This document shows positions 1-6,509 of a DNA stretch of 6,956 nt, one piece after another. Source of the DNA: Actinomycetota bacterium (lineage in GTDB: Bacteria > Actinomycetota > Coriobacteriia > Coriobacteriales > RUG844); assembly GCA_013335845.1 (NCBI GenBank), contig JAAXUU010000066.1:1-6956 (forward strand), in the 5' to 3' direction. The notes under the pieces are model-generated. The model had not been told where the DNA came from and made no database searches. It was given only the letters and a program-made list of their open reading frames with translations. The position numbers and the translations under genes are program-made. How positions within the stretch are numbered: position 1 is the stretch's first letter; each line of letters begins with the position of its first letter.

Positions 1-1
1 T

Positions 2-898
2 GTCAGTGAAAAACTACCGCTGAAAAGGCTCGGCGAAGGTATCGGATGGTTCGGTATTTCGTTTATCGTGGCTGCAGCGATCGGTCCCGGTATCGGTGCC
101 GTAATCGGTTCCGAGTTCGGATACCACGTCAGCTTCATGGTCTCGGGTCTTCTATTCCTGGCAGCCGTGATTTTGACGCTGCGCATAACGTCGGGAGACG
201 CTACGCAAGGTGATCCGCACGCAAATGTGTCTAGGGCCGCTGCTTTCAAAATGCGCGTATCGGAGTTGCGAGTTAATTTAAGGGCGGCCTTCGGAGAAAT
301 GTCATCATTACACATAGATGACCTTATCTGTGTACCTGCGCTTCCATTGACTTTTTTTGCCGGCATTTTCGGACTAGTGGTCGGTACTATCAATACATTT
401 ATCGTAGTTTTCGCGGAACACAGAGGAATAAGCGGTGTTTCCCTCTACTTTGTGGTTGCTGCTGTATCTTTATTCGCCGCCCGCTTGGTTTCCGGTAGGA
501 TAATCGACCGCAGGGGCTTGTCGATCGTTCTTTACCCTGCGTTTATCTTGGTGATTACCGCCGCACTGCTTTTTGCGGGGGCATATTCTCTTTGGGTGAT
601 ACTGCTTTGTGCGGTGTTGATTTCGCTCGGACAGGGCCTCGCGCAGCCGGCGCTTCAGACGATCTGCATGAGGATCGGGAGAGAAGATAATGGGAAAATA
701 GGCGTCGCGGCTAGCACCTACTTCATCGGACCTGATATCGGGCAGGGAATCGGCCCGATGATAAGTGGGGCGATATCGGATGGTTTCGGTTTCTCGGGTA
801 TGTTCATGTTTTGCGCGGTTACCGTCGCACTTAGTACCGTGGTCTACGCATTCTATACGGGTCGCCGAAAAACGAAAGTGAGTCCGACAGACCGATAA
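2..898 (+). CDS. MFS family transporter, C-terminal part (5' end outside window)
   Basis: The frame is open from base 2 to the TAA at 896-898, giving 298 residues with no start in the window, so the gene begins upstream. The GTG at 68 is internal, because matching protein sequence (RLGEGIGWFGIS) precedes it. The arginine, glutamate and glycine-rich stretch followed by GPGIG is typical of the helix 4-5 region of major facilitator permeases that export drugs or small metabolites. About eight further hydrophobic helices can be seen: the first two, then a polar central loop (roughly bases 200-320), then six more. An RLVSGRIIDRRG stretch (about 490-520) is the second-half copy of the MFS loop motif. 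The C-terminus is basic (GRRKTK). It acts in the cytoplasmic membrane, but nothing here identifies the substrate. It converges on modD with 13 bp between stop codons. A role in molybdate handling is not supported. Confidence 0.88.
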   Translation, partial: VSEKLPLKRLGEGIGWFGISFIVAAAIGPGIGAVIGSEFGYHVSFMVSGLLFLAAVILTLRITSGDATQGDPHANVSRAAAFKMRVSELRVNLRAAFGEMSSLHIDDLICVPALPLTFFAGIFGLVVGTINTFIVVFAEHRGISGVSLYFVVAAVSLFAARLVSGRIIDRRGLSIVLYPAFILVITAALLFAGAYSLWVILLCAVLISLGQGLAQPALQTICMRIGREDNGKIGVAASTYFIGPDIGQGIGPMISGAISDGFGFSGMFMFCAVTVALSTVVYAFYTGRRKTKVSPTDR

Positions 899-906
899 TC
901 CTGTCG
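885..906. terminator. Possible small bidirectional terminator between convergent genes
   Basis: An inverted repeat CGACAG - 10 nt - CTGTCG spans the MFS stop codon and lies just beyond the modD stop, where convergent transcripts would meet. The stem is only 6 bp. No T-run follows on the plus strand. On the minus strand a T-rich patch follows about 15 nt later. It is weak and may be chance. Confidence 0.25.
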
Positions 907-911
907 AGCTC

Positions 912-1751
912 TCAGAGTTTCGTGATGCGCACGCTCATATCGAGGGGTTTCACGAAGAAGAGCGAGGTCGTGACCAAGCCATCGACACCGGTCTCCGCAT
1001 ACTCGGCCACATTGGAGGCGTTGATACCACCTGCTGCCAATAGAGTGATGTGGGGGTTGATTTCTCTTAGAAGCGGCACGATTTCGTTGAGCTCTTCTGC
1101 CGAAGCTTTGTCGAATTGGATTCCGTCTACTCCGGCTTTTGCAAGAGTGAATGCATCTTTAGCGCTTGCCTCGACGATGATTTTCTTTTCGCAGCACTTG
1201 GATTTGATTTCAGGAAATTTTTCGATAAAACCATTGAGCCCTCCGATGAATTCCAGATGCTGTTCGAATACCAATACGGTTTCCGATAAACCTAGGCGGT
1301 GGGGGAAAGCGCCTCCGCAGAGAATAGCCTTCGTCATAAACGGCTTGGTGCCCGGGATGCTTTTTCTTGTGGTGAGAACCGACATATGCGGATTCTTTGC
1401 ATGTACGGTTTCGACGAACCTCTGGGTCGCGGTTGCTACAGCCGAATAATAATCGAAGAGATTGAGGCACACCTTCCACCCTGCGTGCAATGCTTCTGCG
1501 GACCCTCTAGCGACAAGAAACGTCTCTCCGGCCTTAGCCTCGTATCCGCTCTTGCTATGGGATAGGATTTCGAGCCCGAGTTTTTTCAAGATAGCGACGC
1601 CCTCTTCGATGCAACAGAGTGTGCAATCTTGGCGTGTGAAATATTCCATCTCGCCTTGTTCTTCGTTGAAACCGAGAACCGTCGTGGTCAAGTCGATATA
1701 GGGAACGTCTTCGAGAATCAATGAATCCACTAGTCGGTCCGGAACATACAT
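912..1751 (-). CDS. modD: ModD, quinolinate-phosphoribosyltransferase-like molybdenum-associated protein
   Basis: This 279-residue protein has the length and fold pattern of the NadC/QPRTase family but matches the ModD branch. The N-terminal VPYIDLTT is the family's substrate-side motif. TTRKSIPGTK (about 127-136), K141, the GG pair at 146-147 and PHRLGLSET (150-158) form the phosphoribosyl-binding core. AAGGINASN (239-247) is the C-terminal phosphate-binding loop. NadC usually has LIKDNH after the HR motif; here it is VLVFEQH, which points to ModD. ModD proteins are normally encoded with molybdate ABC transporters. Their reaction is not settled, and the name rests on that linkage. I chose ATG 1751 because GAGGAG lies 8 nt upstream and homology begins there. 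A longer frame from 1793 adds 14 residues without a ribosome site and would overlap the promoter. No modABC is present in the window. Confidence 0.85.
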   Translation of the reverse strand: MYVPDRLVDSLILEDVPYIDLTTTVLGFNEEQGEMEYFTRQDCTLCCIEEGVAILKKLGLEILSHSKSGYEAKAGETFLVARGSAEALHAGWKVCLNLFDYYSAVATATQRFVETVHAKNPHMSVLTTRKSIPGTKPFMTKAILCGGAFPHRLGLSETVLVFEQHLEFIGGLNGFIEKFPEIKSKCCEKKIIVEASAKDAFTLAKAGVDGIQFDKASAEELNEIVPLLREINPHITLLAAGGINASNVAEYAETGVDGLVTTSLFFVKPLDMSVRITKL

Positions 1752-1759
1752 GCTGGATA

Positions 1760-1765
1760 CTCCTC
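1760..1765 (-). promoter_or_regulatory. Ribosome binding site that fixes the modD start
   Basis: GAGGAG on the minus strand lies 8 nt before ATG 1751. It decides against the longer frame that opens at 1793. Confidence 0.8.
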
Positions 1766-1783
1766 TATTTCGAAATAAGAATA

Positions 1784-1792
1784 ATAATAGCA
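1784..1792 (-). promoter_or_regulatory. Extended -10 promoter for modD
   Basis: On the minus strand TGCTATTAT fits the extended -10 pattern TGnTATAAT with one mismatch. It lies 32 nt before the modD ATG, which leaves a leader of about 25 nt. No good -35 is seen at 16-18 nt (the best is TTCGAT), which is acceptable for an extended -10 promoter. Confidence 0.5.
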
Positions 1793-1804
1793 CTTTGAAC
1801 GCAA

Positions 1805-1858
1805 AATCGAATACATCACGATTACGTCAAGTGCGCAGAGGCATCGATTTCTCATCGA
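1805..1858. promoter_or_regulatory. Two ATCGA-type dyads in the modD/regulator divergent region
   Basis: Two inverted repeats share an ATCGA core. AATCG-N9-CGATT lies at 1805-1823 and TCGAT-N5-ATCGA at 1844-1858. They sit between the modD -10 and the putative regulator -10, where an operator for either gene would be expected. Spacing differs between the two, and short ATCGA words are common in this kind of sequence, so operator function is only a suggestion. Confidence 0.3.
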
Positions 1859-1861
1859 AAA

Positions 1862-1891
1862 TGAACAAACCCCTGCTAAACGCTGTATACT
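1862..1891 (+). promoter_or_regulatory. Candidate promoter for the Crp/Fnr-type regulator
   Basis: TATACT at 1886-1891 matches the -10 consensus at five of six positions. TGAACA at 1862-1867, with an 18 nt spacer, is a four-of-six match to -35. The predicted start of transcription is near 1898, about 50 nt before the chosen ATG 1949. Confidence 0.4.
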
Positions 1892-1936
1892 GAACCATAG
1901 ATGTAGTACATGCCTCATAGCGTATCTTTGGAATTC

Positions 1937-1943
1937 GGAAGGG
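1937..1943 (+). promoter_or_regulatory. Ribosome binding site that fixes the regulator start
   Basis: GGAAGGG lies 5 nt before ATG 1949. No comparable purine run precedes the in-frame ATG at 1910. Confidence 0.7.
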
Positions 1944-1948
1944 TGCCA

Positions 1949-2623
1949 ATGGAAGCCGTTCTCGGCGAATACCTGCCGTTTTGGAACCAGCTCTCACCTG
2001 CGCAGCGGCAGACTATGCAAGCACAGGTTGTAAAGCGCTCGGTCAAAGCGGGAACAATCGTTCACAATGGATCTGCAGATTGCGTCGGTCTCATCCTTGT
2101 GATCTCGGGACGCTTGCGTGCCTACATTCTTTCCGATGAGGGAAAGGAGATTACTCTCTACCGGCTAATCGAGCGTGACATGTGCCTGTTCTCCGCCGCA
2201 TGCATAATGAGCAGCATTGAATTCGAGATCATCGTCGAAGCGGAAGAAGATACGGAGTTCTTCAACATACCTGCGGCGATTTACAAGAAATTCATGCAGG
2301 AATCGGCTGCGGTTTCGAATTACACGAACGAGCTCATGGCCGCACGCTTCTCCGACGTCATGTGGCTTATGGACCAGGTTCTTCACAAGAAGCTCGACTC
2401 GAGACTTGCTGCATTCCTTTTGGAAGAGAGCGAACTGGAGGGCACTACCGAACTCAAGATCACGCACGAGAAGATTGCACAACACCTGGGCAACGCTCGT
2501 GAAGTCATCACCCGCATGCTCAAGTATTTCAGCGAAGAAGGCCTCATTTCACTGTCGCGAGGGGAGATCTCCCTAGCGGATCCCAAGCGACTGGCAGATA
2601 GGGCATCGGGCAGCATCCGCTAA
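1949..2623 (+). CDS. Crp/Fnr family transcriptional regulator
   Basis: This 224-residue protein has the two-domain plan of the family. An N-terminal cyclic-nucleotide-binding-type beta-barrel (about 1-115) is followed by a dimerisation helix (about 118-150) and a C-terminal winged helix-turn-helix. The recognition region ITHEKIAQHLGNAREVITR (171-189) is typical, with R184, E185 and R189 at the positions that usually read DNA. The phosphate-binding cassette of cAMP-responsive Crp is absent: that region reads MCLFSAACIMSS (78-89), with cysteines C79 and C85, followed by an acidic EAEEDTE. The four-cysteine Fe-S set of Fnr is also absent; the only cysteines I see are C45, C79 and C85. The signal is therefore unlikely to be cAMP and could be redox, sulfur or another ligand. 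ATG 1949 is preferred over ATG 1910 because GGAAGGG precedes it at 1937-1943 and homology begins there. It is divergent from modD and lies upstream of thioredoxin, which it may control. Confidence 0.88.
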   Translation: MEAVLGEYLPFWNQLSPAQRQTMQAQVVKRSVKAGTIVHNGSADCVGLILVISGRLRAYILSDEGKEITLYRLIERDMCLFSAACIMSSIEFEIIVEAEEDTEFFNIPAAIYKKFMQESAAVSNYTNELMAARFSDVMWLMDQVLHKKLDSRLAAFLLEESELEGTTELKITHEKIAQHLGNAREVITRMLKYFSEEGLISLSRGEISLADPKRLADRASGSIR

Positions 2624-2627
2624 CTTG

Positions 2628-2642
2628 TGTGATGTTGTCACA
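2628..2642 (+). promoter_or_regulatory. CRP-like palindrome upstream of thioredoxin
   Basis: TGTGA-TGTTG-TCACA is a perfect 5-bp inverted repeat with the half-sites of a Crp-family operator, but with a 5-nt rather than 6-nt centre. It lies 67 nt before the thioredoxin ATG and directly after the Crp/Fnr-type gene. If transcription started at 2676, the site centre (2635) would be at about -41, the class II activator position, and a weak -10 (TACTTT, 2664-2669) would fit. A second loose dyad TGTT-N6-AACA follows at 2671-2684. The regulator encoded next door is the obvious candidate to bind; that is inference. Confidence 0.5.
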
Positions 2643-2708
2643 GACACCATAAACGAAATCCTTTACTTTATGTTTCTAACAACAACATGAACCGAAAAGG
2701 AGTCTGAA

Positions 2709-3020
2709 ATGTCTGTTATAGATGTGACCAAATCCAATTTCAAACAAGAGGTTCTTGAATCCAAATTACCTGTACTCATAGATTTCTGGGCTTCATGGTG
2801 CGGTCCTTGCCGTATGCTTTCGCCCGTCGTCGATGAGGTCGCTTCCGAGAATTCCGACAAAGCCAAGTTCGTCAAAATCAACGTCGATGAAGAGCCTGAG
2901 CTTGCTCAGCAGTTCAGCGTCTCGAGCATCCCGATGCTGGTGCTTATCAAAGACGGGAAAGTCGTTTCCACGTCAGTCGGCGCCAAGCCTAAGTCGGCAG
3001 TTGAACAGATGATCAGGTAG
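2709..3020 (+). CDS. trxA: Thioredoxin
   Basis: This 103-residue protein is a complete single-domain thioredoxin of normal length. The active site WCGPC is at residues 30-34, with redox cysteines C31 and C34. The buried aspartate D25 in the FWA strand and the cis-proline P75 (SIPML) are in place. There is no signal peptide or membrane segment, so it is cytoplasmic and reduces disulfides in target proteins. AAGGAG (2697-2702) lies 6 nt before the ATG. No thioredoxin reductase gene is in the window, so its reductant is either encoded elsewhere or supplied by a neighbour. It is followed after 136 bp by the FAD/Fe-S enzyme on the same strand. The C-terminus (EQMIR) is slightly short but the fold is complete. 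The symbol marks the family; the organism may hold several copies. Confidence 0.95.
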   Translation: MSVIDVTKSNFKQEVLESKLPVLIDFWASWCGPCRMLSPVVDEVASENSDKAKFVKINVDEEPELAQQFSVSSIPMLVLIKDGKVVSTSVGAKPKSAVEQMIR

Positions 3021-3087
3021 TTGTTCCGTCTTTGTAGCGAGCGCTATCTAATCAGCGCTGTAATCGGAATGTGTGTATCGGAAATAG

Positions 3088-3116
3088 TTAGCGTTTCAGG
3101 CAGACTTAGTGATAAT
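3088..3116 (+). promoter_or_regulatory. Possible internal promoter before the FAD/Fe-S gene
   Basis: GATAAT at 3111-3116 matches -10 at five of six positions. TTAGCG at 3088-3093, with a 17 nt spacer, is a weak -35. The predicted start near 3123 gives a leader of about 34 nt. A dyad AGCGCT-N8-AGCGCT at 3040-3059 lies upstream, has no T-run, and could be an operator or chance. The gene may equally be read through from thioredoxin. Confidence 0.35.
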
Positions 3117-3156
3117 GGGCTGCTTGCGACCGTAGATGAGAGGAAGTGAAAGGACG

Positions 3157-6100
3157 ATGAGTCCTATCAGCAAACAACTCGAAGAGCGTTTGGCGAGCGT
3201 AGTGGGAGAAGACCGGATTCGTGTTACGAGAGCGGAATGCAAGATGTATTCGTTCGATATCGGGGCGATGCCCTCTCTCGTGAAGCCTTTCGTACCGGCA
3301 GGTATCGCCGGTGCGGTTGTGCGCCCGAAGACCGAAGAGCAGATCGTCGAACTCATGAAAATCGCGAACGAGGCAGGCGTTCCGCTTGTTCCCCGCGGTT
3401 GGGCGACGAGCGGCTACGGTGGAGCACTTCCCGGCGATGGCGCGATTGTCGTCGATATGTCCGGCTGGAATAAAGTTCTCGCAACCGATAAGGAAAATCT
3501 TACCGTGCGCACCCAAGCGGGTGCCATCTGGGAAGAGATCGACCGCGAGATCAACAAGATCGGCATCGACCTGCGCCTTCATCCCTCCAGCTACCCGAGT
3601 TCGTCCGTTGCGGGTTGGCTTGCCCAAGGTGGCAGCGGGTTCGGGTCCTATGAGTACGGTACGTTCAAGGAGAGTGTCGTATCAGCACGCGTCGTTTTGC
3701 CTGATGCTACGGTACGCGAGTTTACGGGAGACGACCTCCTGAATTACATTGCAGACGCAGAGGGGATCACCGGTATCATCACGGAGGTCACATTCCGCGT
3801 TCGACCGCTGGAGTACGATGTGCGTAAACTCATCGCGTGCCCCACGGTGAACGAGCTTGCCTCGGTACTTTCTGGCATTTCATCGCAGCATCTCCCTGTT
3901 TGGTCGATCTCGTTTCTGAACCCGACCTCTATTGAGCTCAAGAAACAACTACCACACCATCATGGACATCCCCACGAGACAGCCTGTGCTATCGTCGAAC
4001 CGGATCTGCCCGTCGAGTATCTTGCGATGATCGTCTATCCGTTATCACGTGCGGAAGCGATCGACGGACCACTCGCTGCACTTGTCTCAACTCATGGCGG
4101 ACGTTTCCTCGATGATGCCACTGCGGAAAACGAGTGGAGCCAGCGCACAGCTCCTATGCGCCTGAAGCGCATCGGACCTTCGATCGTTCCTACCGAAGTC
4201 GTCGTTCCTCTCTCGGAGCTCTCGGCGGTCCTCAAGGAAATCGACGAGAAGATCGACCAGCCGTTCGTTCTCGAAGGCATGGTTGGTAAGGGCGACCATG
4301 TCGTTCTTCTCGGCTATATTCCCCATGACGAGCGTTCGTTCGCGTTCAACCTTGCATTCGCGCTCTCGCTTTCAGTCATCAAGATCGCCAGAGCGCATGG
4401 CGGCTCGGCTTATTCGACCGGTCTGTACTTCGGGCGCCAGGCCGAAAGTGTGCTTGGTTCGAAGAAGGTTGCCGATCTGAAAGCATACAAAGCCAAGGTC
4501 GACCCGAAGAATATACTCAATCCCGGGAAAGTCTACGGTGCAGGGGGTATGCTCGATTTCATCATGGGCGCCGCAACCACGTTCGAAAGCATCATCCGTC
4601 CAATAGCGAACAAGGCGACCCCGCCTGATCACTCACTTGAATTCACGAAGGAAATCAACGGTATACCGGGTGACGTCGCATTCATGGCATACGCGTGTGC
4701 TCGCTGTGGATACTGCGTACATACTTGCGAGCAGTTCTCGGGGCGTGGATGGGAGAGCCAGTCTCCGCGTGGAAAGTACGCGTATATCCGCGAGATTCTC
4801 GCGGGTCGCGAGAAATGGGACCGGAAATCAATCGACACGATACTCGTCTGCACGACCTGCGAGGTCTGTAACACCCGATGCCAACTCGATATACCGGTCG
4901 AACACAACTGGATGTCTTTGCGCGGAAAGCTCATAAACGAAGAGAAACTCGGCACGTTCCCACCCTTCGAGATGATGGCCGCATCCCTGCGTGGTGAGGG
5001 TGACATTTGGGCAGCGAAAAATGAGCATCGAGCGGATTGGGTTCCCGCAGATGTGGCTGCCAAGATTCCTGAGAAAAGCGACATCCTCTATTTCGCGGGT
5101 TGTACCGCGAGCTACGTCGAAAACGACATTGCCGAGTCTACCCTGCGGCTTTTACAGGATGCAGGCTACTCCGTGGCTTACATGGGCTCTGACGAGACGT
5201 GCTGTGGTATCCCGATGAAAGTTGCGGGTAAGTGGGATCTCTTCGAGGAGATCTATGAGATGAACGTAGAACAGGCACGCAAGCGTGGTGCCAAGACGAT
5301 CGTCACTTCATGCCCGGCATGTGGGCTTATATGGAAAGAGCTCTATGCCAACATCGCCGCTGCCCGTGGAGACGAGTATGAGTTCGAGGTAAAGCACTAC
5401 TCCGAGCTTATCGCTCCGGCTCTTGCCAATGGCACGATCCAACTCAAGGGTGATGCGTTTGAGGGCAAGACGTTCACATTCCATGACTCGTGTCACATAG
5501 GCCGCGCGCAGGGTATCTACGAACCACCGCGTGACATGCTCAAGGCGATTCCGGGTCTTAACTATGTCGAGATGGAACACAATCGCGAAGAGGGTCTGTG
5601 TTGCGGTTCGGTACTAACGCTTGTCGGCGAGATCGAAGTCGCGCCTATACTTGGTGGTCACCGGCTCCAAGAGGCAATCGATGCTGGTGCGAATACCGTT
5701 GTTGCACTGTGCCCTTGTTGCCAAGTACAACTGCGAGACTCGAACGAAAAGAATACTATGGGTCTCATGATCGACGATCTCTCTCGTGTCGTTGCGACGG
5801 CCGCTGGGTACACTATCCCCGAGACAACCGCCAAAGCCAAGTACGCATGGAGTTTCTTCGATAAGTTCATCATTCTGATGAAACCTGAGAATATGGCACT
5901 TTTCATGAGCCGCATCTTCCCTCAGATGCTCGACGCGATGCCGACAGGCATGGGTCCGATGATGAAGGCTATGAAGCATGTTCCGGGTGGTCTTGCATTG
6001 ATGGAGAAAATGATGCCGGCTCTCTTCCCGATGATGGCTCCGGGGATTCTCGGCAAGGTCATGCCCGATATGATCAGGGAAGTCGAGAACTTCATGGGAG

Positions 6101-6249
6101 AAATGCCGGAGGATATGGCCGACCTTATGCCGGAGTTGCTGCCCAAGACCATGGAATCGCTTATGCCCACCTATATTCCCCAGCTTGTACCGTATCTTGT
6201 CCCGCTGTTCATCGATTACTTGCGAACCGGGGAGCGTCCTGTGGTTTAA
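3157..6249 (+). CDS. FAD-linked oxidase / 4Fe-4S / double CCG-domain fusion with Met-rich tail
   Basis: This 1030-residue cytoplasmic-type protein joins GlcD-like and GlcF/HdrD-like parts. Residues ~35-195 form the FAD_binding_4 (PCMH) domain, with VPRGWATSGYGG (78-89) and AQGGSGFGS (156-164) as FAD-contact loops. Residues ~200-460 form the FAD-oxidase C-terminal domain, ending in DPKNILNPGKV (449-459). Two ferredoxin motifs follow, C514/C517/C520/C524 and C565/C568/C571/C575, both CxxCxxCxxxC. Two CCG domains then follow: C649, C682-C683-G, C719xxC722; and C779, C815-C816-G, C852xxC855. CCG domains bind Fe-S clusters in heterodisulfide reductase and glycolate oxidase. Residues ~896-1030 are a Met/Pro-rich tail not usual in the family. 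The EHG and GDGN-type motifs of D-lactate and glycolate enzymes are not seen, and a HHHGHPH loop is at 267-273. The substrate is unknown. ATG 3157 is chosen because GAGGAAG/AAAGGA purines precede it and homology starts there; ATG 3136 has no ribosome site. It lies between thioredoxin and a ferredoxin. Confidence 0.87.
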   Translation: MSPISKQLEERLASVVGEDRIRVTRAECKMYSFDIGAMPSLVKPFVPAGIAGAVVRPKTEEQIVELMKIANEAGVPLVPRGWATSGYGGALPGDGAIVVDMSGWNKVLATDKENLTVRTQAGAIWEEIDREINKIGIDLRLHPSSYPSSSVAGWLAQGGSGFGSYEYGTFKESVVSARVVLPDATVREFTGDDLLNYIADAEGITGIITEVTFRVRPLEYDVRKLIACPTVNELASVLSGISSQHLPVWSISFLNPTSIELKKQLPHHHGHPHETACAIVEPDLPVEYLAMIVYPLSRAEAIDGPLAALVSTHGGRFLDDATAENEWSQRTAPMRLKRIGPSIVPTEVVVPLSELSAVLKEIDEKIDQPFVLEGMVGKGDHVVLLGYIPHDERSFAFNLAFALSLSVIKIARAHGGSAYSTGLYFGRQAESVLGSKKVADLKAYKAKVDPKNILNPGKVYGAGGMLDFIMGAATTFESIIRPIANKATPPDHSLEFTKEINGIPGDVAFMAYACARCGYCVHTCEQFSGRGWESQSPRGKYAYIREILAGREKWDRKSIDTILVCTTCEVCNTRCQLDIPVEHNWMSLRGKLINEEKLGTFPPFEMMAASLRGEGDIWAAKNEHRADWVPADVAAKIPEKSDILYFAGCTASYVENDIAESTLRLLQDAGYSVAYMGSDETCCGIPMKVAGKWDLFEEIYEMNVEQARKRGAKTIVTSCPACGLIWKELYANIAAARGDEYEFEVKHYSELIAPALANGTIQLKGDAFEGKTFTFHDSCHIGRAQGIYEPPRDMLKAIPGLNYVEMEHNREEGLCCGSVLTLVGEIEVAPILGGHRLQEAIDAGANTVVALCPCCQVQLRDSNEKNTMGLMIDDLSRVVATAAGYTIPETTAKAKYAWSFFDKFIILMKPENMALFMSRIFPQMLDAMPTGMGPMMKAMKHVPGGLALMEKMMPALFPMMAPGILGKVMPDMIREVENFMGEMPEDMADLMPELLPKTMESLMPTYIPQLVPYLVPLFIDYLRTGERPVV
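5842..6249 (+). other. Methionine/proline-rich C-terminal extension of the FAD/Fe-S enzyme
   Basis: Residues 896-1030 follow the second CCG domain. From residue 908 to 1003 I count 22 methionines in 96 residues, six of them in Met-Pro pairs, spaced mostly 3-8 apart, with few charges of one kind clustered together. Short helices such as MGPMMKAMKHV and MEKMMPALFPMM look amphipathic. The last 25 residues are hydrophobic and proline-punctuated (YIPQLVPYLVPLFIDYL). This could be a membrane-docking or oligomerisation element, or a soft-metal (Cu, haem) site. None of these is shown by sequence alone. Confidence 0.8.
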
Positions 6250-6302
6250 GTACTGTCAATGATTGAGTGTGGCTCTCAAAGTTCTGTATTTGGAGAAGTG
6301 GT

Positions 6303-6485
6303 ATGACGCTGATTGTCGATAAGAGGAAGTGTCCGCAGGACCATGCTTGCCCTGCTCTCAGAGCATGCCCTGTACATGCATTGAGCCAGAATGGATTCGA
6401 TGCTCCGGTTGTGGATAAGAAGCGATGTATTTCTTGCGGCAAATGCGTTCGCTTTTGTCCGACGGGCGCACTGCGGGTAGTGTAG
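6303..6485 (+). CDS. Small 4Fe-4S ferredoxin-like protein with an atypical first cluster motif
   Basis: This 60-residue protein has an ordinary second motif, C42xxC45xxC48xxxC52P, that would hold a [4Fe-4S] cluster. The first half is atypical: C10, C16 and C22, spaced C-x5-C-x5-CP, one cysteine fewer than the classical motif, with H14 between the first two. Small proteins with a CPQxHxCP beginning are, as I recall, a recognisable ferredoxin-like group in anaerobes; I have not verified this. It would carry electrons in the cytoplasm. ATG 6303 is chosen because GGAG (6292-6295) lies 7 nt upstream. An in-frame GTG at 6267 adds 12 residues with no ribosome site. It starts 53 nt after the FAD/Fe-S gene on the same strand, with a terminator right after it, so it is probably the last gene of that operon and a likely electron partner. 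Confidence 0.88.
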   Translation: MTLIVDKRKCPQDHACPALRACPVHALSQNGFDAPVVDKKRCISCGKCVRFCPTGALRVV

Positions 6486-6509
6486 TGGACGCATTCATGA
6501 AGTAGAGTC

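Noticed and set aside
922..1449. A 175-codon open frame on the plus strand opposite modD
   Set aside because: It is antisense to a well-supported gene, has no ribosome site and its translation resembles no protein I recognise.
912..1751. Calling the minus-strand gene NadC (NAD biosynthesis)
   Set aside because: The segment after the HR motif (VLVFEQH rather than LIKDNH) and the VPYIDLTT and AAGGINASN motifs fit the ModD branch, and no nadA or nadB is nearby.
1910..1948. Upstream ATG 1910 as the start of the regulator
   Set aside because: It has no ribosome site and lies very close to the predicted transcript start; the added 13 residues do not look like part of the family.
3040..3059. AGCGCT-N8-AGCGCT hairpin as a terminator after thioredoxin
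   Set aside because: The stem is only 6 bp and no T-run follows, so it was mentioned only as a possible dyad near the internal promoter.
3157..4560. Naming the FAD enzyme as D-lactate dehydrogenase or glycolate oxidase
   Set aside because: The domain order fits, but the substrate- and metal-site motifs of those enzymes are not seen.
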